Numbered from the stretch's first letter, positions 1-6,848 are shown. The stretch is 13,841 nucleotides of DNA from an uncultured Prevotella sp. (GCA_900555035.1 USJX01000073.1:1-13841), one strand, 5' to 3'. Numbers and translations: made by a program. Notes: a model not told the origin generated them from the letters alone.

Positions 1-53
1 CCCTAGACCCACTGATTAAGAGTCAGTTGCTCTACCAACTGAGCTAAGGGTGC
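1..53 (-). tRNA. tRNA-Lys (anticodon CTT), 3' part cut by window edge
   Basis: Read on the minus strand, the sequence starts GCACCCT at position 53 (5' acceptor strand), then TA, then a D-arm with GCTC/GAGC stem around AGTTGGTA. The anticodon arm is ACTGA / CTCTTAA / TCAGT with the loop at 22-16 and anticodon CTT at 20-18, reading lysine AAG codons. The variable region and first strand of the T stem are present; the T loop and 3' acceptor strand lie to the left of position 1. A good promoter sits directly upstream at 92-122. Confidence 0.95.
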
Positions 54-91
54 ATCCATCTAGCAGTTGAGTTATTTCTCAAAATCGGTTG

Positions 92-122
92 CAAAGGTAC
101 AGCTTTTTTCTGAAACCACCAA
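92..122 (-). promoter_or_regulatory. Bacteroidetes-type promoter of the tRNA-Lys gene
   Basis: On the minus strand TACCTTTG (99-92) matches the sigma-ABfr -7 box TAnnTTTG, and TTGG (122-119) lies 19 bp upstream as a -33 element. The predicted start is near position 85, giving a leader of about 30 nt before the tRNA 5' end at 53. Confidence 0.75.
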
Positions 123-192
123 TTTTTTTCGGAACTTTTTTTATTTTTCTATCATTTTTCTTCTTTTCCATACATTTTCAAGAGAAAAAACG

Positions 193-200
193 TACCTTTG
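193..200 (+). promoter_or_regulatory. -7 box of promoter for the DUF486 gene
   Basis: TACCTTTG followed by C is an exact TAnnTTTG match. The region where a -33 box should be is T-rich but has no clean TTTG. It would give a leader of about 100 nt before the ATG at 306, and it diverges from the tRNA-Lys promoter at 92-122. The A+T-rich stretch between tRNA and gene (54-305) shows no convincing gene. Confidence 0.6.
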
Positions 201-223
201 CAGCCACTTACACATTAATATAT

Positions 224-275
224 ATGATTATATATGTGCAAGACGGAAATGATTATATATGTATATATGTAAGAC
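224..275. repeat. imperfect direct repeat in the DUF486 leader
   Basis: ATGATTATATATGT starts at 224 and again at 249, each copy ending in AAGAC (240-244 and 271-275); the second copy carries an extra ATATATGT-like insertion. It lies in the predicted 5' leader. No function can be read from it; it may simply be A+T-rich slippage. Confidence 0.5.
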
Positions 276-305
276 TTAAATGAATTTCATAAAATATAAG
301 AGAAT

Positions 306-674
306 ATGAACGGAATATACACTATCCTGCTCCTCGTAATGAGCAACATTTTTATGACGCTGGCTTGGTATGGACATCTCAAGCTGCAGCAGACGGGCGT
401 GAGCAGCCACTGGCCGCTGTTTGGAGTCATCATCTTCAGTTGGGCGATAGCCTTCTTTGAATACTGCTGCCAGGTGCCAGCCAACCGCTATGGCTTCATC
501 GACAACGGCGGTCCATTCACATTGGTGCAGCTCAAGGTGATTCAAGAGTGCGTGTCGCTCATCGTCTTCGCCATCATCGCCAACCTGCTCTTCCAGGGCG
601 AGAGCCTGCATTGGAACCATGCTGCGGCATTCGTCTGCCTCATCGCTGCCGTCTATTTCGTCTTCATGAAGTAG
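306..674 (+). CDS. DUF486 / DMT-superfamily small membrane protein
   Basis: This 122-residue protein is almost entirely hydrophobic, with four predicted membrane helices at about residues 4-22, 37-55, 74-97 and 103-120. It carries the hallmarks of the DUF486 family, a small branch of the drug/metabolite transporter superfamily: AWYGHLK (20-26), FEYCCQVPANR (51-61) and QLKVIQE (75-81). It is full length for that family, whose substrate is not established; proteins of this size probably act as inner-membrane oligomers. The ATG at 306 follows a purine-rich AAGAGAA sequence and puts the first helix right at the N-terminus. A TAnnTTTG promoter lies at 193-200. The stop codon sits inside a tandem repeat (666-719). 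Family assignment is firm; the transport role is inference. Confidence 0.9.
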   Translation: MNGIYTILLLVMSNIFMTLAWYGHLKLQQTGVSSHWPLFGVIIFSWAIAFFEYCCQVPANRYGFIDNGGPFTLVQLKVIQECVSLIVFAIIANLLFQGESLHWNHAAAFVCLIAAVYFVFMK

Positions 675-719
675 AATGAAGTAGAATGAATTGTATGAAG
701 TAGAATGAATTGTATGAAG
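666..719. repeat. nested tandem repeat across the stop codon of the DUF486 gene
   Basis: ATGAAGTAGA occurs at 666-675 and 676-685, and the 19-bp unit ATGAAGTAGAATGAATTGT occurs at 676-694 and 695-713, with a partial copy (ATGAAG) at 714-719. The first copy contains the last two codons (Met-Lys) and the TAG stop, so the extra copies look like duplications of the gene's own 3' end. Confidence 0.9.
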
Positions 720-754
720 CTTCTGCCCTTTCAGGGCGTGATGGGAATAGATTA

Positions 755-792
755 ATCAAGATAAAAACAATATACCATCAAGATAAAAACAA
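755..792. repeat. 16-bp direct repeat upstream of metY
   Basis: ATCAAGATAAAAACAA occurs exactly at 755-770 and 777-792, with a 22-bp period, roughly two helical turns. CAATATAC also occurs twice nearby (768-775 and 801-808). The repeats lie 37-74 bp before the metY start. The stretch 675-828 has no TAnnTTTG box and no recognisable SAM riboswitch. It does have a short hairpin, GCCCT/AGGGC, at 725-737 with no T tract. The repeat could be a regulator site or an A-rich duplication. Confidence 0.7.
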
Positions 793-828
793 AAAAGTAA
801 CAATATACAAACAAAATAATAACCGACA

Positions 829-2112
829 ATGGAAAAGAAATTACGTGTTGCTTCCCTCTGCGTGCAGGGAGGCTATGAACCAAAGAATGGAGAGCCGATA
901 GAAGTGCCTATCATTCAGAGTACTACATTTAAATATGACAACTCTGAGGAGATGGCGATGCTCTTCGACCTGAAGAAGGAGGGATATTTCTATACCCGAC
1001 TCCAGAACCCTACCAACGATGCCGTGGCTAAGAAAATCGCCCAGCTCGAAGGGGGCGTGGGCGCCGTTTTGACCTCTAGCGGACAGGCTGCTAACTTCTA
1101 CACCGTGTTCAACATCTGCGAGGCGGGCGACCACATCGTTACCTCTAACGAGATTTATGGCGGCACCTTCAACCTCTTCGGCGTTACCCTGAAGAAGCTG
1201 GGCATCGAGTGTACCTTCGTGAACCCTAACGCCAGCGAGGAGGAGATTCAGAAGGCTTTCCGCCCTAACACCAAGGTGGTGTTTGGCGAAACCATCAGCA
1301 ACCCTGGCTGCGCCGTGCTCGACATCGAGAAGTTTGCACGCATCGCCCATAAGAACGGAGTGCCTCTCATCGTGGATAACACCTTCGCCACACCTATCAA
1401 CTGCCGTCCTTTTGAATGGGGTGCCGACATCGTGACCCACTCTACCACCAAGTATATGGACGGTACCGCTTCGCAGGTAGGCGGCGTGGTTGTGGATAGC
1501 GGCAACTTCGACTGGATGGCGAATGCCGAGAAATTCCCTGGCCTCTGCACTCCAGACGAGAGTTACCACGGCTTGACTTACGTGAAGGCCTTCGGCAAGA
1601 TGGGTTATACCACCAAGCTGGTGGCTCAGCTGATGCGCGACCTGGGTTCCATCCCTGCGCCTATGAACTCGTTTATCCTCAACCTGGGTCTTCAGAGTCT
1701 GCACCTGCGCGTGCGCCAGCACTGTGAGAATGCGCAGAAGGTGGCTGAGTTCCTGCAGAACGATGAGCGCGTGGCTTGGGTTCACTATAGCGGACTGAAG
1801 GGAGATGAATATTATGATCTTGCCCAGAAATACATGCCTCATGGCACCTGCGGCGTGATAGCCTTCGGCTTGAAGGGTGACCGCGAGACTGCCATCAAGT
1901 TTATGGATTCGCTGGATATGATCAACATCGTGACCCACGTGGCTGATGCCCGCACCTGCGTGCTCCACCCTGCGAGCCACACCCATCGCCAGCTTTCAGA
2001 CGAGCAGTTGAAGGAGGCAGGCATTGCGCCAGATTTGATCCGACTGTCAGTGGGTATCGAGGATGCCGAGGATATCCTGGATGATATCAAGCAGGCGTTG
2101 GATAAAATCTAG
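829..2112 (+). CDS. metY: O-acetylhomoserine (thiol)-lyase, MetY
   Basis: This 427-residue protein is a PLP enzyme of the Cys/Met metabolism (cystathionine gamma-synthase-like) family. It is expected to make homocysteine (or methionine) from O-acetylhomoserine and sulfide (or methanethiol) in the cytoplasm. Visible family features are YTR at 55-57 (phosphate contact from the partner subunit), SSGQAA at 83-88, D183 in IVDNTFATP (pairs with the pyridine nitrogen) and the Schiff-base lysine K208 in THSTTKYMDG. Length and the SIGIED-like C-terminal motif (SVGIEDAEDI) fit MetY better than the shorter MetB/MetC enzymes, though related lyases share the fold. The start is the ATG giving MEKKLRVASL, as is usual in the family; its ribosome site is weak. 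No promoter is visible between it and the DUF486 gene, so the two may be co-transcribed. It ends in a strong terminator. Confidence 0.93.
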   Translation: MEKKLRVASLCVQGGYEPKNGEPIEVPIIQSTTFKYDNSEEMAMLFDLKKEGYFYTRLQNPTNDAVAKKIAQLEGGVGAVLTSSGQAANFYTVFNICEAGDHIVTSNEIYGGTFNLFGVTLKKLGIECTFVNPNASEEEIQKAFRPNTKVVFGETISNPGCAVLDIEKFARIAHKNGVPLIVDNTFATPINCRPFEWGADIVTHSTTKYMDGTASQVGGVVVDSGNFDWMANAEKFPGLCTPDESYHGLTYVKAFGKMGYTTKLVAQLMRDLGSIPAPMNSFILNLGLQSLHLRVRQHCENAQKVAEFLQNDERVAWVHYSGLKGDEYYDLAQKYMPHGTCGVIAFGLKGDRETAIKFMDSLDMINIVTHVADARTCVLHPASHTHRQLSDEQLKEAGIAPDLIRLSVGIEDAEDILDDIKQALDKI

Positions 2113-2117
2113 AAAGA

Positions 2118-2198
2118 TGAGGGTGTGTCTTGGACTTTTGACACACCCCCTCAGAAACATAAAAGCCAGTCTTCTGCATTTGGAAGACTGGCTTTTAT
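2118..2198. terminator. tandem hairpins; bidirectional terminator between metY and the MBL gene
   Basis: Two hairpins follow metY. The first pairs TGAGGGTGTGTC (2118-2129) with GACACACCCCCTCA (2140-2153), with a small bulge and no T tract. The second is a perfect stem of AAAAGCCAGTCTTC (2161-2174) with GAAGACTGGCTTTT (2183-2196) and an 8-nt loop; A/T pairs at the stem base supply T tracts on both strands. The second hairpin should end transcripts from metY and from the convergent gene, whose stop codon begins at its edge. Confidence 0.88.
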
Positions 2199-3001
2199 TA
2201 CACCAATTTATATATTTCGCTAGGCGTCTTCCGTCTCAGCACTTCAAGCTCGAAGTCCTTGCCGACTACGATGCCCTTGCTTCTCAGAATCTGCTCCACG
2301 GTTTTTCTTGCCAACTCGGGATGGTTGTTTTCCTCGCTGAGGTGGCAGAGCCATACGTGGCGAAGACCCGGAGAGGCATAATCGGCCAGCGCCTCACCAC
2401 ACGCCACATTACTCAAATGGCCATTGGGACCCAGGATGCGATCCTTGAGATACTGAGGATAATGCCCCTGCAGGAGCATCTCCTCGCTGTGGTTCGCCTC
2501 TATCACCAGATAGTTGGAACGGCCGATGAAATCGTGCATCTCCTCGGTGATGTGCCCCACATCGGTGATAAGGCAGAACGTCACCCCCTCGCATTCCACA
2601 AAATAGCCCACATTGTCGGTGCTGTCGTGCGGCACACCAAACGGGGTTACCTTAAACTCGCCCACATTCAGCGGCACACCCTTCTCGATGACGTGCACGT
2701 GATTGGGCGCAATCTTCTTTCGGACGCAATAGTTGCGCTCGATACCAACATGAATCTTGCGGGTTGCATATACTGGTAGATGATAGTCAGTGCTCAAGCT
2801 CCCCACCGACTTTACGTGGTCGGCGTGGTCATGGGTGATGAAGATATGATGCACATCCTCGAAGCGCAATCCATAGTTATGGAAGTGCTTCTTGAGTGCC
2901 CTGATTCCTACTCCTACGTCTATCAATATCGAATCCGTCTCAGTGTAAAGATAGTAACTGTTGCCGCTACTTCCACTGCCAAAGGATATAAATCTAAGCA
3001 T
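2198..3001 (-). CDS. WalJ/YycJ-like metallo-beta-lactamase-fold hydrolase
   Basis: This 267-residue cytoplasmic protein opens with MLRFISFGSGSSGNSYYL, typical of the YycJ/WalJ branch of the metallo-beta-lactamase fold. The metal-binding motif HDHADH is at residues 57-62, followed by VPHDS, ITDVGH, EANHSEEML and CHLSEENNHPE, which supply the remaining conserved His/Asp positions for a two-metal site. Bacillus YycJ is encoded with the WalRK two-component system; here no such genes are adjacent, so the substrate is unknown, with nucleic acid cleavage a possibility. The reading frame stays open to 3076, but a consensus promoter (3022-3052) lies inside that extension, so the ATG at 3001 is chosen. 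It shares a bidirectional terminator with metY. Confidence 0.9.
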   Translation of the reverse strand: MLRFISFGSGSSGNSYYLYTETDSILIDVGVGIRALKKHFHNYGLRFEDVHHIFITHDHADHVKSVGSLSTDYHLPVYATRKIHVGIERNYCVRKKIAPNHVHVIEKGVPLNVGEFKVTPFGVPHDSTDNVGYFVECEGVTFCLITDVGHITEEMHDFIGRSNYLVIEANHSEEMLLQGHYPQYLKDRILGPNGHLSNVACGEALADYASPGLRHVWLCHLSEENNHPELARKTVEQILRSKGIVVGKDFELEVLRRKTPSEIYKLV

Positions 3002-3021
3002 TTTATTTGTTATTTTCCCTG

Positions 3022-3052
3022 CAAAGTTAGCAAAAAAGATTCTTATTACAAA
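3022..3052 (-). promoter_or_regulatory. promoter of the MBL-fold hydrolase gene
   Basis: On the minus strand TAACTTTG (3029-3022) is an exact -7 box and TTTG (3052-3049) lies exactly 19 bp upstream. The predicted start is a few bases from the ATG at 3001, leaving a short leader. This placement rules out an N-terminal extension to 3076. Confidence 0.8.
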
Positions 3053-3061
3053 GTTTTTTAC

Positions 3062-3069
3062 TATCTTTG
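3062..3069 (+). promoter_or_regulatory. -7 box of promoter for the 3115-3570 lipoprotein gene
   Basis: TATCTTTG matches TAnnTTTG, about 46 nt before the ATG. No clean TTTG occurs 19 bp upstream. It is divergent from, and only a few bases from, the -33 element of the MBL-gene promoter (3049-3052), so the two polymerase footprints must overlap. Confidence 0.65.
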
Positions 3070-3114
3070 TGCCCAAATTAAGGAAATAAATAGAATTTTT
3101 AAGAAATAGGAAAC

Positions 3115-3570
3115 ATGATGAAGAAATCGATATTAGGCACGGCTATCGTTGTAGCAGCCATAACTACAAGTCTTTACGGGCTTTCGGCCTGCCAATCGCA
3201 CGAGGGCGACGACAACCAGCTGGAGGCTTACGTGGATTCGTTTGCCACCTACTATTTCAACTGGCATTTCCCGAAAACGCTGAAATATTGCACCAAGAGT
3301 TCGGAACCCTGGCTGCGCTATGCTGCCAGCAATGTGCACGAGGCGGATGTGGAAAGGTTGAGAACGAAGGCTGAAGATGCCACGGTGGAGATCAACGATA
3401 TCTCTTTCGGCGAAGATGGAACAAGTGCCATCGCCAGCATCACCGTGCACAACTTCCTGCAGATGGATACCATCGGGCAGGAAGCCCACCTCGTGGATGA
3501 GGCGGAGTTCCAGTTGCCGATGAGTATGGAGAATTATGCTTGGAAAATCAAACTGAACAAATTGCCGTAA
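3115..3570 (+). CDS. small predicted lipoprotein, function unknown
   Basis: This 151-residue protein starts with two Met codons and Lys-Lys, then a hydrophobic stretch (about 6-22) ending in the lipobox LSAC, with the lipidated cysteine at residue 26. The mature part starts QSHEGDDN, an acidic patch near the lipid that recalls surface-export signals of Bacteroidetes lipoproteins, though the match is loose. The remainder (about 110 residues) has aromatic-rich helix-like segments (YVDSFATYYFNWHFPKTLKY) followed by alternating strands ending in YAWKIKLNKL. That layout is like NTF2-fold lipoproteins, but no family is recognised. AGGAAAC precedes the ATG at 3115; the ATG at 3118 is an equally possible start. 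It has its own promoter and appears monocistronic. Confidence 0.8.
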   Translation: MMKKSILGTAIVVAAITTSLYGLSACQSHEGDDNQLEAYVDSFATYYFNWHFPKTLKYCTKSSEPWLRYAASNVHEADVERLRTKAEDATVEINDISFGEDGTSAIASITVHNFLQMDTIGQEAHLVDEAEFQLPMSMENYAWKIKLNKLP

Positions 3571-3580
3571 GTTAACTGTC

Positions 3581-3641
3581 TTCAGAACGGCTATCCCAAG
3601 TTTAGAATAGCTATTCCAAGCTTTAGAACGGCAATCCCACG
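3581..3641. repeat. three 20-bp imperfect tandem repeats at the tamL 3' end
   Basis: Units at 3581-3600 (TTCAGAACGGCTATCCCAAG), 3601-3620 (TTTAGAATAGCTATTCCAAG) and 3622-3641 (TTTAGAACGGCAATCCCACG) are closely related. The third covers the last codons (Gly-Leu-Pro-Phe) and the stop of tamL, read on the minus strand, so the other two look like duplicated and diverged copies of the gene's end. They fill most of the space between tamL and the convergent lipoprotein gene. No stem with a T tract is evident. Confidence 0.8.
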
Positions 3642-5875
3642 GCGAAGTGGAAGGCGAAGTCGCGGCTGAACTTTGGATGGATTATCGCCCAGTGCTCATC
3701 CCCACTCTCGTAGGCAGGATTGATGGCCTTCATGCCCATGTCGAAACGCAGGATGAAGTAATCGAAGTTCAGGCGGATGCCCATACCGTAGGCGGCGGCT
3801 ATCTGCTTGTAGAACTTATCAAAACGGAACTGTCCGTTCGGCTGGTCGGCATAGTTGCGAAGCGTCCAGATGTTGCCCGCATCTACAAACAGGGCTCCTT
3901 CGAACTTCCAGAAGAGCGAGGTTCGATACTCGGCATTCAGGTCGAATTTCAAGTCGCCCGTCTGGTTGATGAAGTCGATGCGCCCGTCGTTGCCCTTGTA
4001 TCCGCCAGGACCCAGCTCTCTTACGCCCCAACCTCTCACCGAGTTGGCACCGCCCGAGAAATATCGCTTCTCGAAGGGCAGCACGGTGCTGTTGCCGTAA
4101 GGATAGGCCACGCCCAGGTCGGCATGCAGTGCCAGGGCATTGCGGTCGTCGAAACGGAACAGGTGGGTATAGTCGAAATCGAACTTGGCATACTGCGCAT
4201 AGGCGATGTTCAGGAAGGTGCTCTGTCCATGGGCATTGGTCTTGAACCTCAATGCCCTGGAGAAGCCATCCAGCAGATTTCCTGCCGATTCTACGTTGAG
4301 TCGGAAGGCATCCACCCCGTCGCTATACGTTAATCCGAATCCTATCTTCATGATGAAGAGGTCTTCGTAGTTGTATCGCAGAATGGCGTTTCTATTGTCG
4401 GCATCATCCAGGTAATCGCGCTTGAAAGTCTCTGATATCCAAGGCATATACACATAGTTGAGGTCGAGCAGGTCGAATCGCCATGCCAGATGGTGGCGTG
4501 GTTCCGTCCAGCGGTAGCGCCATGCCGTGGAGAATACCCGGCGATGGAACTCAGGACGGTTCTGAAGGTCCCAGCTCACGGAAAGCTCGCTGTTGGCAGT
4601 CTGCCTTCTTCTGAAATTCTTCGATAGGAACGGTGCCATGAATCGTGGGAACACCACTTTTCCTTCTACGGAATATTCCTGATAGTTCTGGTCCTGATAG
4701 CCCTCCAGTCCGGTGATAGCCTCGTAGGCACCACGCAGTTCGATGCTCAGCTGCTCACTGCCCCTGAAGAGGTTTCTGTTGGTATAGGTGAGCGAAGCCG
4801 CTGCACCCAAGTCGCCCGCCGTATTGGTTCCTTCCGGCTGGAAGGAGATGTTGGAAGGCTTGTTGGTGCTGATCTGGATATTGCAGTCGAGCAGGCGATT
4901 GACCGTGCTATCTGATATACTGTCTGATTTACTATCTGATTTGCTATCCGATACATTATCCATCTGTGCATCAGTTACTTCCTTAAAACTGATGTTGGTA
5001 TATTTCACCGCCTGCAATCGGGCGAAGTTATTGTAGGTTCGCTGCAGGGCAGAGGCGCTGTAGGGCTTTCCCTCCTCCATGGCGGTGGCATTGAGCAGCA
5101 CACGATGGCGCAGGTGAATGCGATCGCTATCGTTGCTCAGATAGTTAATGTTGCGAATTTCGTAACGGGGATGGTCGGTTTCGGGCGCACTGCTGTTGGC
5201 CTTGTACTTCAGCAGGTTCAGGGTTACGGCGATATCTTTCTGTCCGGCTATGGTGTCGGCAGAAAACTGGATAAAGTCTTTATTGAACCGGAAGTATCCA
5301 TCATTAAGCAGAAGGTTGGCGATGCGTTTGCGCTCGGCATCCAGTGCATCCACGGTGAATCTCATGCCCGGCTTGAGTTTCTGGTTTTCAGGCTCATCGA
5401 GTTTCAGAATCTGCTCGATGTTCTTATCCTCTATATCATACTCCACCTTGCCGATATAGAATGGCTCTCCGGGATGCAACATATAGGTTACATCCACCTT
5501 TGGTGCCTTTTTTCGGCTCTTGTTCGCTAAGCTATCCGTCTTTTCCTCTCCATGGATTTCGGTATGGAGCGACACCCCGGCATGCATGAATCCCTGGTTC
5601 TGCATGGCAGTGAGCAGGTCGCGGCAGGAGAGCTGCGCCTGCAGTTCATCATACACCACCGGCTTCTTGCTGAACGGATTATTGAATAGCGAGAAAAGCT
5701 TAGGCTTCTCTTTCTGGCGCACATACTGCTTGAGCGCCCCTGCATCATACGCTGCAGAGTCGCTCTTCACTTCCACCTTATTTAATATATACTCCCCCTC
5801 CTGCACGTATTTGCTGGCCGAGCAGCCTGCAAGCATCACTGGCAGGGCGAGTATTGAAATCTTCTGTATTTTCAC
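3623..5875 (-). CDS. tamL: TamL: Omp85-family outer-membrane assembly lipoprotein (BamA/TamA-like)
   Basis: This 750-residue protein combines an N-terminal lipoprotein signal with an Omp85 surface-antigen barrel, the arrangement described as TamL in Bacteroidetes. It is expected to act in the outer membrane with a TamB partner in inserting proteins or moving lipids; tamB is not in this window. The signal MKIQKISILALPVMLAGC has lipobox LAGC with the lipidated cysteine at residue 18. POTRA-like repeats occupy about 30-300, an SDS-repeat linker 308-323, and the barrel about 380-750. The barrel contains the conserved VRG motif (613-615, within GGANSVRGWG) and ends in a terminal phenylalanine. The frame is open to 5938, but a consensus promoter (5897-5927) lies in that extension, so the GTG at 5875, preceded by AAGG, is the likely start. 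Its divergent neighbour is a TrmH-type methyltransferase. Confidence 0.9.
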   Translation of the reverse strand: MKIQKISILALPVMLAGCSASKYVQEGEYILNKVEVKSDSAAYDAGALKQYVRQKEKPKLFSLFNNPFSKKPVVYDELQAQLSCRDLLTAMQNQGFMHAGVSLHTEIHGEEKTDSLANKSRKKAPKVDVTYMLHPGEPFYIGKVEYDIEDKNIEQILKLDEPENQKLKPGMRFTVDALDAERKRIANLLLNDGYFRFNKDFIQFSADTIAGQKDIAVTLNLLKYKANSSAPETDHPRYEIRNINYLSNDSDRIHLRHRVLLNATAMEEGKPYSASALQRTYNNFARLQAVKYTNISFKEVTDAQMDNVSDSKSDSKSDSISDSTVNRLLDCNIQISTNKPSNISFQPEGTNTAGDLGAAASLTYTNRNLFRGSEQLSIELRGAYEAITGLEGYQDQNYQEYSVEGKVVFPRFMAPFLSKNFRRRQTANSELSVSWDLQNRPEFHRRVFSTAWRYRWTEPRHHLAWRFDLLDLNYVYMPWISETFKRDYLDDADNRNAILRYNYEDLFIMKIGFGLTYSDGVDAFRLNVESAGNLLDGFSRALRFKTNAHGQSTFLNIAYAQYAKFDFDYTHLFRFDDRNALALHADLGVAYPYGNSTVLPFEKRYFSGGANSVRGWGVRELGPGGYKGNDGRIDFINQTGDLKFDLNAEYRTSLFWKFEGALFVDAGNIWTLRNYADQPNGQFRFDKFYKQIAAAYGMGIRLNFDYFILRFDMGMKAINPAYESGDEHWAIIHPKFSRDFAFHFAVGLPF
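4907..4954 (-). repeat. four in-frame 12-bp repeats inside tamL
   Basis: Units at 4907-4918, 4919-4930, 4931-4942 and 4943-4954 share the pattern nCTaTCtGATnn. Read on the coding strand they give VSDS-KSDS-KSDS-ISDS, residues 308-323 of TamL. The multiple-of-three unit keeps the frame, so copy number could vary without breaking the protein. The segment lies between the POTRA-like region and the barrel. Confidence 0.88.
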
Positions 5876-5896
5876 GAATCTAATCCTTTTAGATTG

Positions 5897-5927
5897 CAAA
5901 GATAGTGTAAATCGAAGAAAATACAAA
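5897..5927 (-). promoter_or_regulatory. promoter of tamL
   Basis: On the minus strand TATCTTTG (5904-5897) and TTTG (5927-5924) are spaced by exactly 19 bp. The predicted transcription start is just upstream of AAAAGGATTAGATTC-GTG, supporting the GTG start at 5875. Confidence 0.82.
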
Positions 5928-5945
5928 ATATTTAGCACTTTTTAT

Positions 5946-5976
5946 TTTGTATTTTCTGCTTTTTATGCTACCTTTG
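5946..5976 (+). promoter_or_regulatory. promoter of the TrmH-family gene and downstream operon
   Basis: TTTG (5946-5949), a 19-bp spacer and TACCTTTG (5969-5976) form a full consensus promoter. Its -33 box lies 18 bp from the -33 box of the divergent tamL promoter, so the two are back to back. Confidence 0.82.
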
Positions 5977-6005
5977 CATCCATTAAAGATTAGAAACAAC
6001 AACAA

Positions 6006-6809
6006 ATGATTAGCAAGAATAAGATCAAATACATTCGTTCGCTCGAACTGAAGAAGAATAGAAACAAGGAGGGAAAGTTCGTGGCTGAAGGGTTTAAGGT
6101 GGTGGATGACCTGCTCGCCCTGCAACCTGCCGACCTCATCGTGGCAACCGCCGAATGGCTGAAGGGAAAGCATCTGGCAGCCCAGACAGAGGTGATTGAA
6201 GTAACCGAGGAGGAACTGAAGAAAGTGAGCTTCCTGCAGCATCCGCAGCAGGTGCTGGCTGTGTTTAAGCAGGATGCCGGATGCAATAAGCAGGATTCCA
6301 ACAACTCTCAGGAAGAGGCGGAGGAGAAGAACTTCGGCTTTTCCAATATCAACACCAGCGAACTGAATCTTGCCCTGGATGGCGTGCAGGACCCGGGAAA
6401 CCTGGGTACCATCATCCGCATTGCCGACTGGTTTGGCATCACCCACATCTATTGCAGTCAGGACACAGCCGACGTGTATAACCCCAAGGTTGTACAGGCC
6501 ACCATGGGCAGCATAGCGAGAGTGAAGGTGGAATACGGCAACCTGCTGGGCCTGGTAGAGTCATTGCCGGCTGATGTACCCGTATATGGCACCCTGCTCG
6601 ATGGCGACAACATCTATCAGCAGCAGCTGGAAAACCGGGGCCTCATCGTGATGGGAAACGAGGGAAAAGGCATCTCGCCAGCCCTTGCCAAGAAGGTGAA
6701 CCGCAGACTGCTCATCCCTAACTTCCCGGAAGGAAGAGCCACTGCCGACAGCCTGAACGTGGCCATCGCCACCGCCATTACCTGCTCTGAATTCAGAAGA
6801 AACTTTTAA
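6006..6809 (+). CDS. TrmH/SpoU-family RNA 2'-O-methyltransferase
   Basis: This 267-residue SPOUT enzyme is expected to transfer a methyl group from S-adenosylmethionine to a ribose 2'-OH in rRNA or tRNA. Residues about 1-90 resemble the N-terminal SpoU substrate-binding domain (KFVAEGFKVVDDLL). A hydrophilic acidic linker (about 90-112, QDSNNSQEEAEEK) leads to the knotted catalytic domain with motif 1 LDGVQDPGNLGTIIRIADW (124-142, including N132 and R138), motif 2 VMGNEGKGIS (215-224) and motif 3 ending SLNVAIATAI (249-258). The stretch between IP (237-238) and SLN is longer than in classical TrmH, with PEGRATAD inserted. The exact target nucleotide cannot be read from sequence. It starts a likely operon with the membrane protein (39-bp gap) and hisB, under the promoter at 5946-5976. 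Confidence 0.92.
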   Translation: MISKNKIKYIRSLELKKNRNKEGKFVAEGFKVVDDLLALQPADLIVATAEWLKGKHLAAQTEVIEVTEEELKKVSFLQHPQQVLAVFKQDAGCNKQDSNNSQEEAEEKNFGFSNINTSELNLALDGVQDPGNLGTIIRIADWFGITHIYCSQDTADVYNPKVVQATMGSIARVKVEYGNLLGLVESLPADVPVYGTLLDGDNIYQQQLENRGLIVMGNEGKGISPALAKKVNRRLLIPNFPEGRATADSLNVAIATAITCSEFRRNF

Positions 6810-6848
6810 ATAGCAAGAAATAGTAAGTAGTATAAAATCATTATAGCT

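Noticed and set aside
67..283. Two short overlapping frames between tRNA-Lys and the DUF486 gene
   Set aside because: They run across two divergent promoters and A/T-rich homopolymers; the translations are low-complexity Phe/Ile runs.
725..737. Terminator after the DUF486 gene
   Set aside because: GCCCT-TTC-AGGGC is a 5-bp hairpin with no T tract, too weak to call.
675..828. SAM riboswitch before metY
   Set aside because: No multi-stem arrangement or conserved SAM-riboswitch core was found; only one short 5-bp hairpin is present.
710..901. 63-codon frame upstream of metY
   Set aside because: It overlaps the metY start in another frame, is mostly leader repeat sequence and has no ribosome site; a leader peptide is possible but no tell-tale residue run is seen.
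841..1986. 381-codon open frame on the minus strand
   Set aside because: It is exactly antisense to metY, whose family motifs are complete; its translation has no recognisable domain and is His/Val/Ala-rich as expected from a shadow of high-GC codons.
2063..2779. 238-codon plus-strand frame
   Set aside because: It overlaps the end of metY, passes through the terminator hairpins and is antisense to the MBL-fold hydrolase with its metal motif intact.
3647..4333. 228-codon plus-strand frame
   Set aside because: Antisense to the conserved TamL barrel, including the VRG motif.
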